Origin: Phallus indusiatus
Taxonomy: Eukaryota > Basidiomycota > Agaricomycetes > Phallales > Phallaceae
NCBI GenBank assembly: GCA_027605045.1
Contig: JAQFWX010000036.1
Coordinates: 62,001 to 126,000 of the forward strand
Direction: 5' to 3'
DNA: 64,000 nucleotides
Notes under the pieces: model-generated
What the model was told of the DNA's origin: nothing
Seen by the model: the letters and a program-made list of their open reading frames with translations, nothing else
The model's database searches: none
In this document: piece by piece, positions 11,232-22,089 of the stretch
Layout: every line of letters starts with the position of its first letter
Position numbering within the stretch: the first letter of the stretch is position 1
Translations under genes and position numbers: made by a program

Positions 11232-14075
11232 ATGGGTTTTCGAAGGAAAAAATCTCCTAATACCCAAAAGGAGCCCGGGCCATCAGCTTCAACCACAGTT
11301 CTGCAAAAAGAAACCGACTGGGTGTCTAATGCTTTCCAAGTCGCTGAATTGGCTAGTGCGGCTGGCGGTCTTCTGCCATTCCCATATCTAAAGGGTGCAG
11401 CAGAGCTAGTTAAGACTCTGCTAAAGCCTATTCAAGTGAGTCAGCAATTGGATATATGGAACTCAGCTGATGAAGAATCAGCAAATGCAACAAAATCAAG
11501 ATAATTACAAGGAGCTAACAACTACTGTCACAACAACCCTGCAGATACTCCACGAAGAGACTAAGAAGAACTGCGAAACCGCGCCCTCGTTGGATTACTT
11601 TGAAAAAGATTGCGAAACATTTTACCGGTATGCAGTTCTGCTCCTATAAATACCGAGACCTGAATCCGTTCGAATAGATACTTGCAACACATATCCGACG
11701 ATCTCAAGTCATTCAATAAATCGGATAAACCGAGATTCCTTCGCGGTTATTTCACAGCTGATCGTGAAAAAGATTCGTTAGTGCGATATCAAAATGAGAT
11801 AGAAAAGTTTCGGCGTAATCTTATGGTGTGCACAAATATATTTGAAGCAGCTCTAATCTCATTCAGTGGCCTATCTAGTTTAGGGGAATGATACGTCTAC
11901 AAATAAGCAGCAACACAAACGAGATAGACTCTGATGTAAGTCGGGTTAGTCGTTCGTGTTCTGAAGTTTTCTGAAAGTAACCAGTTCGAAAGAATCAGAC
12001 TGGGCGATCTAAATGTACTTAAGAATAGCTCGAATGGACAAGTTGAACACTGGGAAGTACGGTGGAAACAAGAGAATCAGACACGGATGGTTCGTGTCTA
12101 CAAAGGTTGGGATGCTGATTCCGTGCGTGATGCAAAAAGATACTGCCCCTTCTTCGCTATATTCTCATACTTTCAACAGAAATTCAAAAAGGAAAAAGAG
12201 TGGTATTCACGATACCGGTAATACACTCGTCTCTTGTGGAAAAGTTATAAACGGTGGCTCATTCTTCGTGCAAGTCATCCAAATGTGTTGCAGCTATTTG
12301 GCACAATCACATCAAAAGAAAGCCCCGGCCTTATCTTTCACAACCGTTCGTTTATGTCACTTCACGAGATGAAAATCAAAACTTTACGATTTATGTATAT
12401 AGCGTGGTGTATTCCACATAAACAATTCGATTCAAAACATAGCGATGCATTGGGTCGGTACATAGATTTGCGCCTTGCAGTGAGTCATCACAATATTTGA
12501 TGAATTTTTTCCTCAAATACATCTCAGAATTGGTGCTTTTGTGTAAGCTTGAACCGACCACGATTCCGCCAATTATTGGTATCTCACCGTTTGCCTTCTA
12601 CTTACAGGAAGGCTGTGACTATGTGGCAGATGGTATATCTCACCACGCCATTATATCTTGGCGGCATCTGGAATTCTTTAGCACGTTTATCGGTTTCAAA
12701 GGCCGCGAGGATGGATATCTTGCCTCTTGTTATGTGAATGTTCTAGACGGACGCGGGCTTGTTGTATTTGTTAGTCCATTTTTCTCATTTCTAAACGCAT
12801 GAACGCATGGAGAATTATTATTGTGAATTCATTCTTCATTATCAGGAATGGTCGCCGAATATTTTACAAGTTGTCCCTGCTTCTCAGTGGACGACGACGC
12901 ATATTGACAATATGTCTGGAGAGGAGTTCACCAAGATTACGGAAAGAGTAGACATGCTGCATTTATCTGAAAAGTTGAATGTTCCTTTGGACCCTTTATT
13001 CTTATGGGACCTCTATTGTGTCATAAATGTCTTTAGATGGAAGGATGTCTCTGGACCAGCATATTCTGTCTACACCGGTGACATTCTATCAGCCGATATA
13101 CACAACAAAATACTTGACGCTTCGGACGCAGCTATATTAGGGCTTATTCCATGCAAAGATCCATTAGACTGGTTTGTTAGTAATAAAATACTGCATACAA
13201 AAGTGACCGTCGAAGATTGTGGTGAACATTTCAGGTATGACACGTTAATTCTTATCATGTAGCAGCACTGAATATCACTTGAATGTTTTCAGGATTTGTG
13301 TTCCTGTAGATACATCAGGTATTCAATCTACCTATGATCTCCAGACAGTGGTTGTTGAATGTGATGTTAAATATTTGGATCGTCCTGCCTGGGAACTATT
13401 GGTTGGCGCATATATCAGTCAAATTGGCTGCTTACTTGCACGAGCCGATGGAATGTATGAGTGTTGGAATGTTTGCGTTGGTACGTCAATTTCACTACTA
13501 TCGTGTCATTTGTATAGATGATTTATTCAAACATACGGTCGCTGTAGTTACTGGATTCTCGTGGCACATCCAGATTCCTTCCAGGCTCAGGTGTTCGGTT
13601 GGAAATTCTGGGTATAAGGAGTTATACTTCTTTATTTCAAAACCGGCAGTGCACGATGAAACGCTGGATACATACTGGTCTCTTGATTGTTCGGGGTCCG
13701 AGAGGCTATATTATTCTGATATGGACACCCACGGTTTCGACTCAAATTCATTCCGAGTTCAAATTCGTCGAACCCTCCGTGTGCTTAATATCAATTATGA
13801 CGCGTTTAATTATATTCAGGAGGCTCATGCTGTGTTGGGCATCAATCCAAAAAGCGATAAAGCTGCTCGTATTTGCGGTTTTCCTTTAATATGTCCTATC
13901 CAACCTGAATCAGGCGATGTATCCGACGGTGAGCCTAATTGAGTCGTAATTGCTGCATCAATTTCTCACATTTTCGCAAGATTCTGATCGAGATACTGAT
14001 AGCTCTGAATTTTATCATACAGCAGAGGATGAAGCAGAGGGTGGATCAGTCGACGCTTGTGAGACTGAGTATTAA
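11232..14075 (+). CDS. Array copy B: MLKL-NTD-like / pseudokinase-like protein, 702 aa
   Basis: Reference model. Exons: 11232-11435, 11482-11627, 11678-11825, 11879-11935, 11985-12122, 12180-12217, 12275-12345, 12403-12479, 12528-12542, 12608-12769, 12846-13234, 13293-13480, 13548-13928, 13981-14075; phases agree throughout and the sum is 2109 nt. Residues 1-166 form a predicted helical bundle (DWVSNAFQVAELASAAGG; PFPYLKGAAELVKTLLKP; then EKDCETFYRYLQHISDDLK) resembling MLKL_NTD/HeLo-type domains. Residues 186-267 look like a kinase N-lobe (MVRVYKG; FKKEKEWYSRYRHPNVLQLFG), with no glycine loop; I see no HRD or DFG later. Residues 299-352 and 353-545 are unknown. Residues 546-671 hold TYWSLDCSGSERL and INPKSDKAARICGFPL, a pattern I associate with uncharacterised agaricomycete proteins. 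The tail is acidic. A role in death signalling is inference. Confidence 0.8.
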
Positions 14076-14089
14076 TATCACTGCAGTCA

Positions 14090-14235
14090 CATCCGCCACT
14101 AGTAGTTTGGTAGTAAATTTGTTTAAATACATGCATCTATGTTTTATCCTACAAATAAATTATTATAGGAATATTATCTTCATAGACCGTAATTCCACTG
14201 TCGCCATGAGCTTTGAACCCTGTACAGAATAGGCT
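14090..14235 (+). repeat. Conserved family 3' flank
   Basis: Sequence with ttgtttaaatacatgcatct, gttttatcctacaaa and atcttcatagaccg, ending near a degenerate cctgtacagaa. Equivalent blocks follow copies C (19390-19520), H (54550-54650) and, inverted, A (5330-5370) and I (59040-59150). It marks the 3' side of the duplicated unit and probably contains the transcript end. Confidence 0.5.
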
Positions 14236-14339
14236 GCAGCTGGCAATCGATTCACATCATGATTATTATCGGTCAAGTACGGGTTTACCGTTCTAGCCTT
14301 GACACCCTTCACAGATCGACCGACACCTGACATCTAAAA

Positions 14340-15150
14340 TGCGTGCACTTCATGAATATTAAAATTGAAGCGGTCCTATTCATGTTCTCAAACACATACA
14401 TATTCACGGTCACTGTGATTCGTCTCGCACCTGATTTGACGAATGTGAGATATCCAGTGATTATCCACCTGTCGCCTACAGCCGCGCAGACACATAATAA
14501 GCGTCTTCTGCGAGTTGAATCAGCCTACTATTCCCCGTATTATTCTGCACGCATTGCCTACATACTTGTATTCGTTGACGAAGAACATTATGCATATGCA
14601 GGGTAGCATGGAACACAAAGTGTTACCGGCGACTCGTTAGGCTGTTTACGGCGACGACCCAGACGGGTGAACAAGATGTATTTCCTGTAAACATCAGAGG
14701 CTAGCCTCTACAAATCGTCAACGTCAATACCCACCAGTGCTTCTACCTGTGAACAGCAACAGATATCATCTTCATTCAACGGCCCACATTTTCACCAGAT
14801 GCAAGTGCATCATCCGATTGTTGGACACCTTCGGACTCGGCACGAGACTGTGTGGTTCACGAGAACGATTGATGTATTTAGCGGAATTGAGAACAACCGT
14901 TTTCGTAAAAGATTGTCCACCCTGGGTGTTGAGGGTGTTTTGCGTAGTTCAATGCGTGTTGGCACCCGAGGCTCCTGTTATCTCTGTCTAAAGCGCTCGA
15001 AAGGGAAAAAAGAGTACTGTATACACAGGATTGGTGAAACGCGAAGAAAGTCACTGACACCGACGCCTGAGCGAATATATCGTCTGCTGGACTTGAAGCT
15101 TGATGACGATAACGCTGGACTTCCGAGAAGCACCTAGCAGACATCCGAGC
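14340..15150 (-). pseudogene. Actin-related protein (Arp9-type) relic 1
   Basis: Complement strand. Near 15110-15040 the reading SSRRYIRSGVGVSDFLRV resembles the N-terminal nucleotide-binding strand of actin-related proteins (consensus like VVI..G...IRAGLG...L). Near 14715-14590 VYRKYILFTRLGRRRKQ and ESPVTLCVPCYP match relic 2 at 20.3 kb. The central FNVAAF block of relic 2 is missing; the sequence jumps directly to the C-terminal block (14590-14350). Frames are broken in several places, so this is a degraded pseudogene. The Arp9 identification rests mainly on relic 2. Confidence 0.45.
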
Positions 15151-15224
15151 AAAAACACGCCCACATGTTCACCGTAGGACGTTGGTGCCGTGCCGGCACC
15201 TTCGCTCACTAACTAATGGTGAAT

Positions 15225-15310
15225 TCACCACGGCCTACCGCTTCGCGCGCGCTACCGATCTATTCACCAGCACCACCAAAACGAGCTTTGAGCGACAAAC
15301 ACTAGCAGGA
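15225..15310 (-). pseudogene. Fragment X, decayed copy
   Basis: The complement reads LSLKARFGGAGE followed by a stop, then a diverged form of the GGAKRQAA segment. It matches 3406-3560 and, as there, is head-to-head with an Etp1/BRAP2 N-terminal fragment. Confidence 0.4.
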
Positions 15311-15439
15311 ATATTTCTTTTTATCTTCCTAAAACCACACGTAGTACTAAGTCCGGGACCGAGTCTTTATTGGTCCAAACATCTATTTGAAAAACTACCC
15401 CTCGCGCCGCCATTTAGCGACCGATACTCATTATTATAC

Positions 15440-16170
15440 CGATTCTAACAACGAAGGAAAGACGACGAACGATTGATTCATTGAGATTTGGAAGTATCGT
15501 TATTGATTTGCTGAATTCGGGAGTCAAGAGCCTGAGCCCACCGGGTCTGATTTAAGAATGGAACAAGAAGCTTCTATTTCTAAACTTTTGTGTAAGCTTT
15601 GAACTTTATTCTTCCCTACGAAAGTTTCTAATGTTACTTTCTCGTAGAAAAGAATAATTTGTAAGGAACGCAGATAATCCAGGTCACCAGCTCTCCAAAA
15701 CGCATATCTTCTCACAAGAAAGCACATTCTTACCCGAAGGCGTTGTACACATCTATCGACACAACTCACAACTATGATCAAAACAACGCGACTTTACAAT
15801 CATGACCGGAGAGAAGAAGAGGAGGAGGAGGAAGAAACGAGACCGCCTACTCTTCATTTCAAAACCCATTGAAATTAGATGGCGTTGTCAACATGGAAGA
15901 TGCAAACGATGGAACGAAACTTGTTCTTGCTGTGCCGTCGTACATGACGCCTGTTGATTTCATGACTTTTATTGCTCTGCTTCGGGAGTATGGCGCATTT
16001 GAGATGGTTCGGTGATTCATTCAGTTCTTGTTTTCCGGGATTTTGGGAGGATTAATGATTTGTTTTGTCCTTTTAACGATCCGTCACCCAATCGCTCAAT
16101 AGTGTTCCTTAAAGTTCAGATGTAGGGACGACGCCGTGCTCTTCGCACAAGAATACAATGGTCGTCCGTT
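15440..16170 (+). pseudogene. Etp1/BRAP2-like N-terminal fragment 2
   Basis: Homologous to 3745-4413 and extending over the same exons. Recognisable pieces are FGSIVIDLLN (15487), LPEGVVHIYRHNS (about 15732-15770), PLKLDGVVNMEDANDGTK, VPSYMTPVDFMTFIALLREYG and DPSPNRSIVFLKVQM, where a stop interrupts the frame (near 16126). QEYNGRPFN is present just before homology ends at about 16170. This copy keeps the TPVDF residues missing from fragment 1. Downstream lies the promoter block of copy C, so the RING and zinc-finger exons are absent. Non-functional. Confidence 0.6.
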
Positions 16171-16284
16171 CAACACGCCCAGTAGGGTTGAAAGTTTTGA
16201 TGTATGAGACTGTTAAATGTAAGTCACTAAGCCGGAGGGCAAGCACGCATCTTAACGCAATGCAGCTCCAATTGGACGACACTG

Positions 16285-16405
16285 AAGTTCCCAGAGGCTA
16301 TACAAGAAGCTTCGTGACAGCCATAGGAAAAGCGCGCATTCGACATATATTAAAGCATCGATATAGTCGGTGTACCACTTCACGCCGCACAATCTATCTC
16401 CAAAG
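16285..16405 (+). promoter_or_regulatory. Conserved family 5' region, copy C
   Basis: Contains agaggctatacaagaagctt, cgtgacagccataggaaaag and cgcgcattcgacatatatta, then gtcggtgtaccacttcacgc next to the start. The arrangement is nearly the same as upstream of copies B and H. Confidence 0.5.
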
Positions 16406-16406
16406 T

Positions 16407-19231
16407 ATGTGTTTTCGAAAGAAAAAATCTCTTAATCCTCAGAAGGAGCCCGGGCCATCAGCTTCCACCACAGTTCTACAAAAAGAAACCGACTGGGTGT
16501 CTAATGCCTTCCAAGTTGCTGAATTAGCTAGTGCGGCTGGCAGTCTTCTGCCATTCCCATATCTAAAGGGTGCAGCAGAGCTAGTTAAGACTCTCCTAAA
16601 GCCTATTCAGGTGAGTCAGCTATTAGATACATGGAACTCGACTGATGAGAAATCAGCAAATGCAACAAAACCAAGATAATTACAAAGAGCTAACAATTAC
16701 TGTCACAACAATCTTGCAGATACTTCATGAAGAAACTAAGAAGAATTCCGAAACCACGTCCTCATTGAATTACTTTGAAAAAGACTGTGAAACATTTTAC
16801 CGGTATGCAGTTCTGCTCGTATAAATATCAAGGCCTGAATCTTGTTCGAATAGATACTTGCAACACATATCTGACGATCTCAAGTCATTCAATAAATCGG
16901 ATAAACCGAGATTCCTTCGCGGTTATTTCACAGCTGATCGCGAAAAAGATTTATTAGCACGATATCAAAATCAAATAGAAAAGTTTCGGAGTAATCTTAT
17001 GGTGCGCACAAATATATTTGAAGCAGCTTTAATCTCATTCCAGTGCCACATCTAGTTTAGGGGAATCATACGCCTACAAATAAGCAGCAGCACAGATGAA
17101 ATGGACTCTGATGTAAGTCGGGTTAGTCGTTGGCATTCTGAAGTCTTCTGAAAGTGGCCAGTTCGAAAAAATTAGACTGGGTGATCTAAACGTGCTCAAG
17201 CATAGCTCGAATGGACAAGTTGAACACTGGGAAGTACGATGGAAACAAGAGAGTCAAACACGGATGGTCCGTGTCTACAAAGGTCGTGATGCTAATTCCG
17301 TGCGTGATACAAAAAGATACTGCCGTATTTTCGCTATATCTTATACTTTCAACAGAAATTCAAAGCAGAAAAGGAGTTGCACTCGCGATATCGGTAATAC
17401 ATTCGTCTCTTGTGGAATAGTTATCAACGGTAGCTCATTCTTCGTGCAAGTCATCCAAATGTGATGCAGCTATTCGGCATAATCACGTCAAAACACAGCC
17501 CTGGCCTTGTCTTTCACAACTGTTCGTTTATGTCACTTAACAAAATCAAAATTAAAACTTACTATATATGTACATAGCGTGGTGTATCCCATTCAGTCAA
17601 TTCAATTCAAGATTCAGCGATACATTGGGTTGGTACATGGATATGCGCTATACAGTGAGCTGCCACAATATTTGATGGAATTTCTTCTTAAAATATATCT
17701 CAGAATTTGTCTTTTTGTGTGAGCTTGAACCGACCACGATTCCACTGATTGTCTGTATCTCACCGTTTGCCTTACGCTTACAGGAAGGCTGTACCTACGT
17801 AGCAAAGGGTTTATCTCACCATGCCATTATATCTTGGTGGGGTCTGCAATTCTCTCGCCATTTTATCGGTTTCAAAGATCGTGAGGATGGATATCTTGTC
17901 TCTTGTTATGTGAATGTTCTAGACGGACGCGGGCTTGTCGAATTTGTTAGTTTGTTTTCTTTTTCATCTCAAAAAATGATTGCTATGAATTCATTCTTCA
18001 ATATCAGGAATGGTCGCCGAATATTCTACAAGTCGTCCCTGCTAGTCAGTGGGCGATGGTGCGTATTAGCACTCGAGAGGAGTCGGCCAAGATTATCGAA
18101 AGAGTAGACATGTTGCGTTTGTCTCCAAGGTCGAATGTTCCTTCGGATCCCTCTTTCTTATGGGATCTCTATGGTGTCATAGATGTCTTTATATGGAACG
18201 ACGTCTCCGGATCAGCATGTTCTGTCCACACCGGCGACATTCTTTTGGCCAATATACACAACGATACACTCGACGCTTCGGACGCAACTACATTAGGAGT
18301 TATTCCATGTGGAGAACCATCATCATTAGACTGGTTCGTTCGTAATAAAATACTGCATACAAAATTGACCGTCGAAGATTGTGGTGAACATTTCAGGTAT
18401 AGCACGTTTCCCATCGTGTAGCGGTACTGAATATCACTTGAATGTTTTCAGGATTCGCGTTCCTGTAGATACAGCGGGCATTTCGGCTACGGACGATCTC
18501 CAGACAGTGGTGGTCGAATGCGATGTTATATATTCGGATTATGCTTCCTGGGAACGATTGGCTCGTGCATATGTCAGTCAAATTGGCTGCTTACTTGCAA
18601 GAACCGATGGAACGCACGAGTCTTGTAAGGTTCACATTCGTAAGGTTTGCGTTGGTACGCCAATTCCACTACTATCATGTCATTGTATAGTTGATTTTAT
18701 CCAAACATACGGTCAATGTAGTTACTGGATTCTCGTGGCATATCCAGATTCCTTCCAGGCTCAGGTGTTCAGTTGCAACTTTTGAGTATACAAAGTTATA
18801 CTTCTTTATTTCGAAACCAGCGGTGCACAATGAAACGCTGGATACATACTGGTCTCTTGATTGTTCAGGGTCCGAGAGACTACATTGTTCTGATATGGAG
18901 ACCCTCGGTTTCGACTCCAACTCATTCAGAATTCATCGAACCCTCCGTGTGCTTAATGTTAATTATAGAGGGTTTGAGTATATCCAGGAGATTCACAATG
19001 TGTTGAGCATTGATCCAAACAGCGATGACGGTGCTCGTATTTTAGGTCTTCCTTTGATAATTCAACCTGAATCAGGCGATGTATCCGACAGTGAGCCTAC
19101 TTGAGTCGTAACTGATGCATCAATTTCTCACTTTTTCTCAAGATTCTGATCAAGATTCTGATAGCTCCATATCTTATCATACAGCAGAGGATGGAGCAGA
19201 GGATGAGCAGAGGATGAGCAGAGGATGTTGA
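16407..19231 (+). CDS. Array copy C: MLKL-NTD-like / pseudokinase-like protein
   Basis: Same exon plan as copy B, and close to it in sequence. I start at ATG 16407 (MCFRKKKSLNPQKEP), equivalent to the copy B start; the frame is open further upstream, but that part is the conserved promoter. Exon 1 ends at 16610. HPNVMQLFGIITSKHSPG is present, the micro-exon reads NLSFC (17705-17719), exon 10 has LSHHAIISWWG, and exon 13 has TYWSLDCSGSERL but lacks two residues near SFRIHRTLR. The last exon, from 19143, contains a tandem expansion of gaggatgagca units (19187-19228) that shifts the frame, so the tail ends early (HTAEDGAEDEQRMSRGC) at 19229-19231 instead of the SVDA-type end. Otherwise open. Confidence 0.7.
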
Positions 19232-19569
19232 AGTAGAGGACGGTGGGGGCAATGAAGCAGAGGGTGAATCAGTCGACGCTCATGAGACTAAGTAAAGCTT
19301 TCACTAACATCTGATTCTACGGGGTGTTTACAATCACTGCAGTTACATTCACAACTAGTTTGGTGGTGTTTTCCTCGCACCTCGCAATATCTCTCCATGT
19401 AAATCTGTTTAAATACATGCATCTGTGTTTTATCCTACAAAACACATTATTGTAAGAAGAATATCTTCATAGACCGCGCTTCCACCGTCGCTGTGAGCCG
19501 AACCCTCTACAGAAAAGTCTGCTAATTGGCTCTAATTATGATTGTGAAGGACATGTTCACCGTCTTAGC

Positions 19570-20725
19570 CTAAGGCCCACCCGATATCTGAGATGTGTGC
19601 GCTTCATTAATAATTAGAATCGAAACGGTTCTCAAACGCATACATACATCCACTAGAATTCGTCTCGCACCTGATTTGACGAACCTGAAATATCCAGCCG
19701 TTGCCCACAACCGCGCAGACACATAAGAAGAATCCCCTGCGAGTTGAATCAGTACAGCATTCCGTATGTTATTCTGCATGCATTACCTACACACTTGCAC
19801 TGGCGTTGACGAAGACATTATACATATGCCGCGCCCAATGACTCCAACGATGTCCCGATTGATAATCCCAGCACCATCACCGTCTCGCCAGATTTGACGG
19901 GTTAGCTCTAATAGCTGGGTATATAGTTGTTCTTCTGTGTATGTCTCTCCTTCGGAAATTGCAGCTATGTACTAGGCTGTAGTGCAATTGAATAATATGA
20001 GTTCAATAGGTCTCGCATTCAAGGTCGACGTGCGTTGTATGGTGATATTAAACTAGAGACTCCACAACAGGCGTAATCGTCATTCCAGAGTAAGATACGC
20101 CGATCACAACGCCACTGAAAACATTCGTCGAGTATATCTGCATCAGGGGACGTTCTACAAGCATAAACGCCGCCACATTGAACCGTTGGAAGAATAGCTG
20201 GTCTAGTAAGTCTTGTGTTGGGCGTGGGCAGCATGGGATACAGAGTGTTACCGGTGACTCGTTCTGTTTACGACGAAGGCCCGAACGCGTGAACAAGATG
20301 TATTTCCTGGATATAACCATCAGAGGCTAGCCTTTACTAGTCGATACTAGTACCGCTTCAACCTGAGACCAGCAACGGACATCATCTTCATCAACGGCTA
20401 ATATATTCCAACATTTTCACCAGATACTGGTGCATAATCTAATTGTCAGACACCTTCGCATTTGGCACGGGACTGCGTGGTACTGATGTGTTTAGCGGAA
20501 CTTGGGACAGCCGTTTTCATAGAAGATTTTCCACCTTGGACGTTGAAGGTGTTTTGCGTAGTCCAACGCGTGCTGGCAGCTCTCTGTCGTAAGCGCTGGA
20601 AAGGGAAAAAGAAAAGTATGGTATACATACAATGGGTGGAACGCGGAGAAAGTCTGCGGAATATATCGTCTGTTAGACTTGATGACGATAATGCTCACGT
20701 GCGAACGTTTAGTGGATGAGGCCGT
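19570..20725 (-). pseudogene. Actin-related protein (Arp9-type) relic 2
   Basis: Read on the complement. The N-terminal piece near 20700-20660 contains the VIVIKS-like start. The central piece at 20320-20050 is the clearest: SRKYILFTRSGLRRKQNE, ESPVTLCIPCCPRPTQDLL, FFQRFNVAAFMLVERPLMQ and VFSGVVIGVSYSGMTITP. It matches the actin-fold pattern F..FNV.A......L.LY....+TG+V+D.G....VP, with the Arp9-like variant in which ERP replaces the actin segment. A C-terminal piece (IAAISEGETYTEEQLYTQLL; IWRDGDGAGIINRDIVGV) follows at 19960-19810, after a stop. In-frame stops and frame changes make it a pseudogene. Arp9 is a subunit of SWI/SNF-type remodellers; assignment to Arp9 among the Arps is from memory of its motifs. 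Confidence 0.55.
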
Positions 20726-20974
20726 GCCTGCCTGCCCAAACGACCTATAAGGGATGGGACTCACCCAGTAGGACTCTCCTGAAACTGTGACCGGACCTTT
20801 CAGTAGCATTAAGACGCTGCCTATGCTCAGCAGATATCCGGTGTGACCCTTCCTTTCACTATCAAATAAACCTAGGAGGAGGATCTTGCATTGACCTGAA
20901 AGCGGCTGGAAGACCATGCAAGCGGACATTTTGACGCAGTGCAGCCACTTCTGTGCAGTGCCATCTGCCATTCC

Positions 20975-21345
20975 ACCTTCTCAGAGGCAATGCAACAAAC
21001 CTCGTCGACAGGCATTCAAATATTCAATATTCACAGCCCAAGGGAAAGCGCATGTTTGATGCTTACAAAGCAAAAAACATCGATGGCTCGATATGAATAG
21101 ATCAATTTGTCCTATGGTCGGTGTAGCACTTGCCACTTCGCGCGCACAAGCAACTTTTCTGGAAGATCTCGTAACCCCCAGGAACATAGTGCCATACCAC
21201 AATACAAAATGAAATTGAATGGGTATCGAATTCCTTGAGGGTCGCTAAATCGGCTAATGCGATGGGGGGTTCTGTAATTCCCATATCTGAAGAGTGTAGC
21301 AGATCTAGAGATAGTCGGGACTCTCCTGAAACCTGTGCAAGCGGT
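20975..21345 (+). pseudogene. Array relic: 5' element plus exon 1
   Basis: Begins with the family 5' element (agaggcaatgcaacaaacct, gacaggcattc, gggaaagcgcatgtttg, gtcggtgtagcacttgcc) and continues into a decayed exon 1 (NEIEWVSNSLRVAKSANAM, then frame-shifted pieces of the PFPYLKGAAE segment). It is most similar to the relic at 51000-51197, sharing the same substitutions and the same downstream sequence (relic Y). No later exons are present. Confidence 0.55.
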
Positions 21346-21394
21346 TGGGCTACCGGAATGGAATGATCAGCTGTTGTTACTGTGTCCCCCTAAA

Positions 21395-21720
21395 TGATGC
21401 TATCTCTTCATAAAGTAACATTGACACTGCCTTAGCAGGAAATCGTCAGCTTGCCAGTGACCCGAGTACGCCGATTGCGTCTACGGTCAAATCGAGGATA
21501 CTACGAGCGATGGCGAAGTTGACGAGTCAGGTTGATTGTGAGGGGAAGTTAGAATGATGAAAAGGTTGAGGACTGACGGATTTAGGATGGCCCATACTTG
21601 AGCTTGAGCGTTATGGTGCCGAGGGCTGGAATGATACGAATCGACACGACAGGACTCAAACGCCCATAGAGGATGCTGTGCTGTTAAGTGCTGTTCCGGC
21701 GCCCCCTCCGACCTTTGAAT
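21395..21720 (+). pseudogene. Relic Y, copy 2
   Basis: Second copy of the unidentified tail: STPIASTVKSRILRAMAKL-type sequence, then RYGAEGWNDTNRHDRTQTP, ending PPPTFE plus tga. Same order (exon-1 relic, then Y) as at 51.2-50.6 kb on the other strand, so the two are copies of one rearranged segment. Confidence 0.4.
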
Positions 21721-21984
21721 GAAGAATACGGTGGTATGTTCAACCTGGAAGTGTATGCTAGTTGTACATTTTATGCGTGCTTTACGAATATGCTATAGAA
21801 ATACACGACACTCCACTCGAGGTCTCTACCAACTTACTGCTTTGGTTGCACGTATTTGCTTCCTACTTACGTTGTTCACAGCCACAAATCAAGTACCGAA
21901 GAAGCCTTTTGACCGTTTGATTGGAAAGTCAATGCAGTCGAGTTCGAAGGAACACGTGCGGTTAATTTTGGTTTACCGCGGTTC

Positions 21985-22040
21985 CCAGAGGCAGTTTCTC
22001 CTTGACAGGCATAGCACAAGCGCACGTTTGACACATAAAT
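21985..22040 (+). promoter_or_regulatory. Conserved family 5' element, copy D
   Basis: cagaggcagtttctccttga followed by caggcatagcacaagcgcac, about 50-105 nt upstream of the ATG, matching the complement upstream of copies A, G and I. Confidence 0.5.
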
Positions 22041-22089
22041 AATAACGACAGGAATCGATTCACCCCATACGTACGATCCATCTCCAGGT

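Noticed and set aside
14737..15137. Plus-strand frames of 84-112 codons as genes
   Set aside because: They are antisense to the Arp9-type relic on the complement, and the same shadows occur at 20.46-20.72 kb.
16158..16406. Upstream extension of copy C to an earlier ATG
   Set aside because: The extension covers the conserved promoter block and the end of an Etp1/BRAP2 relic; copy B and others start at the equivalent of 16407.
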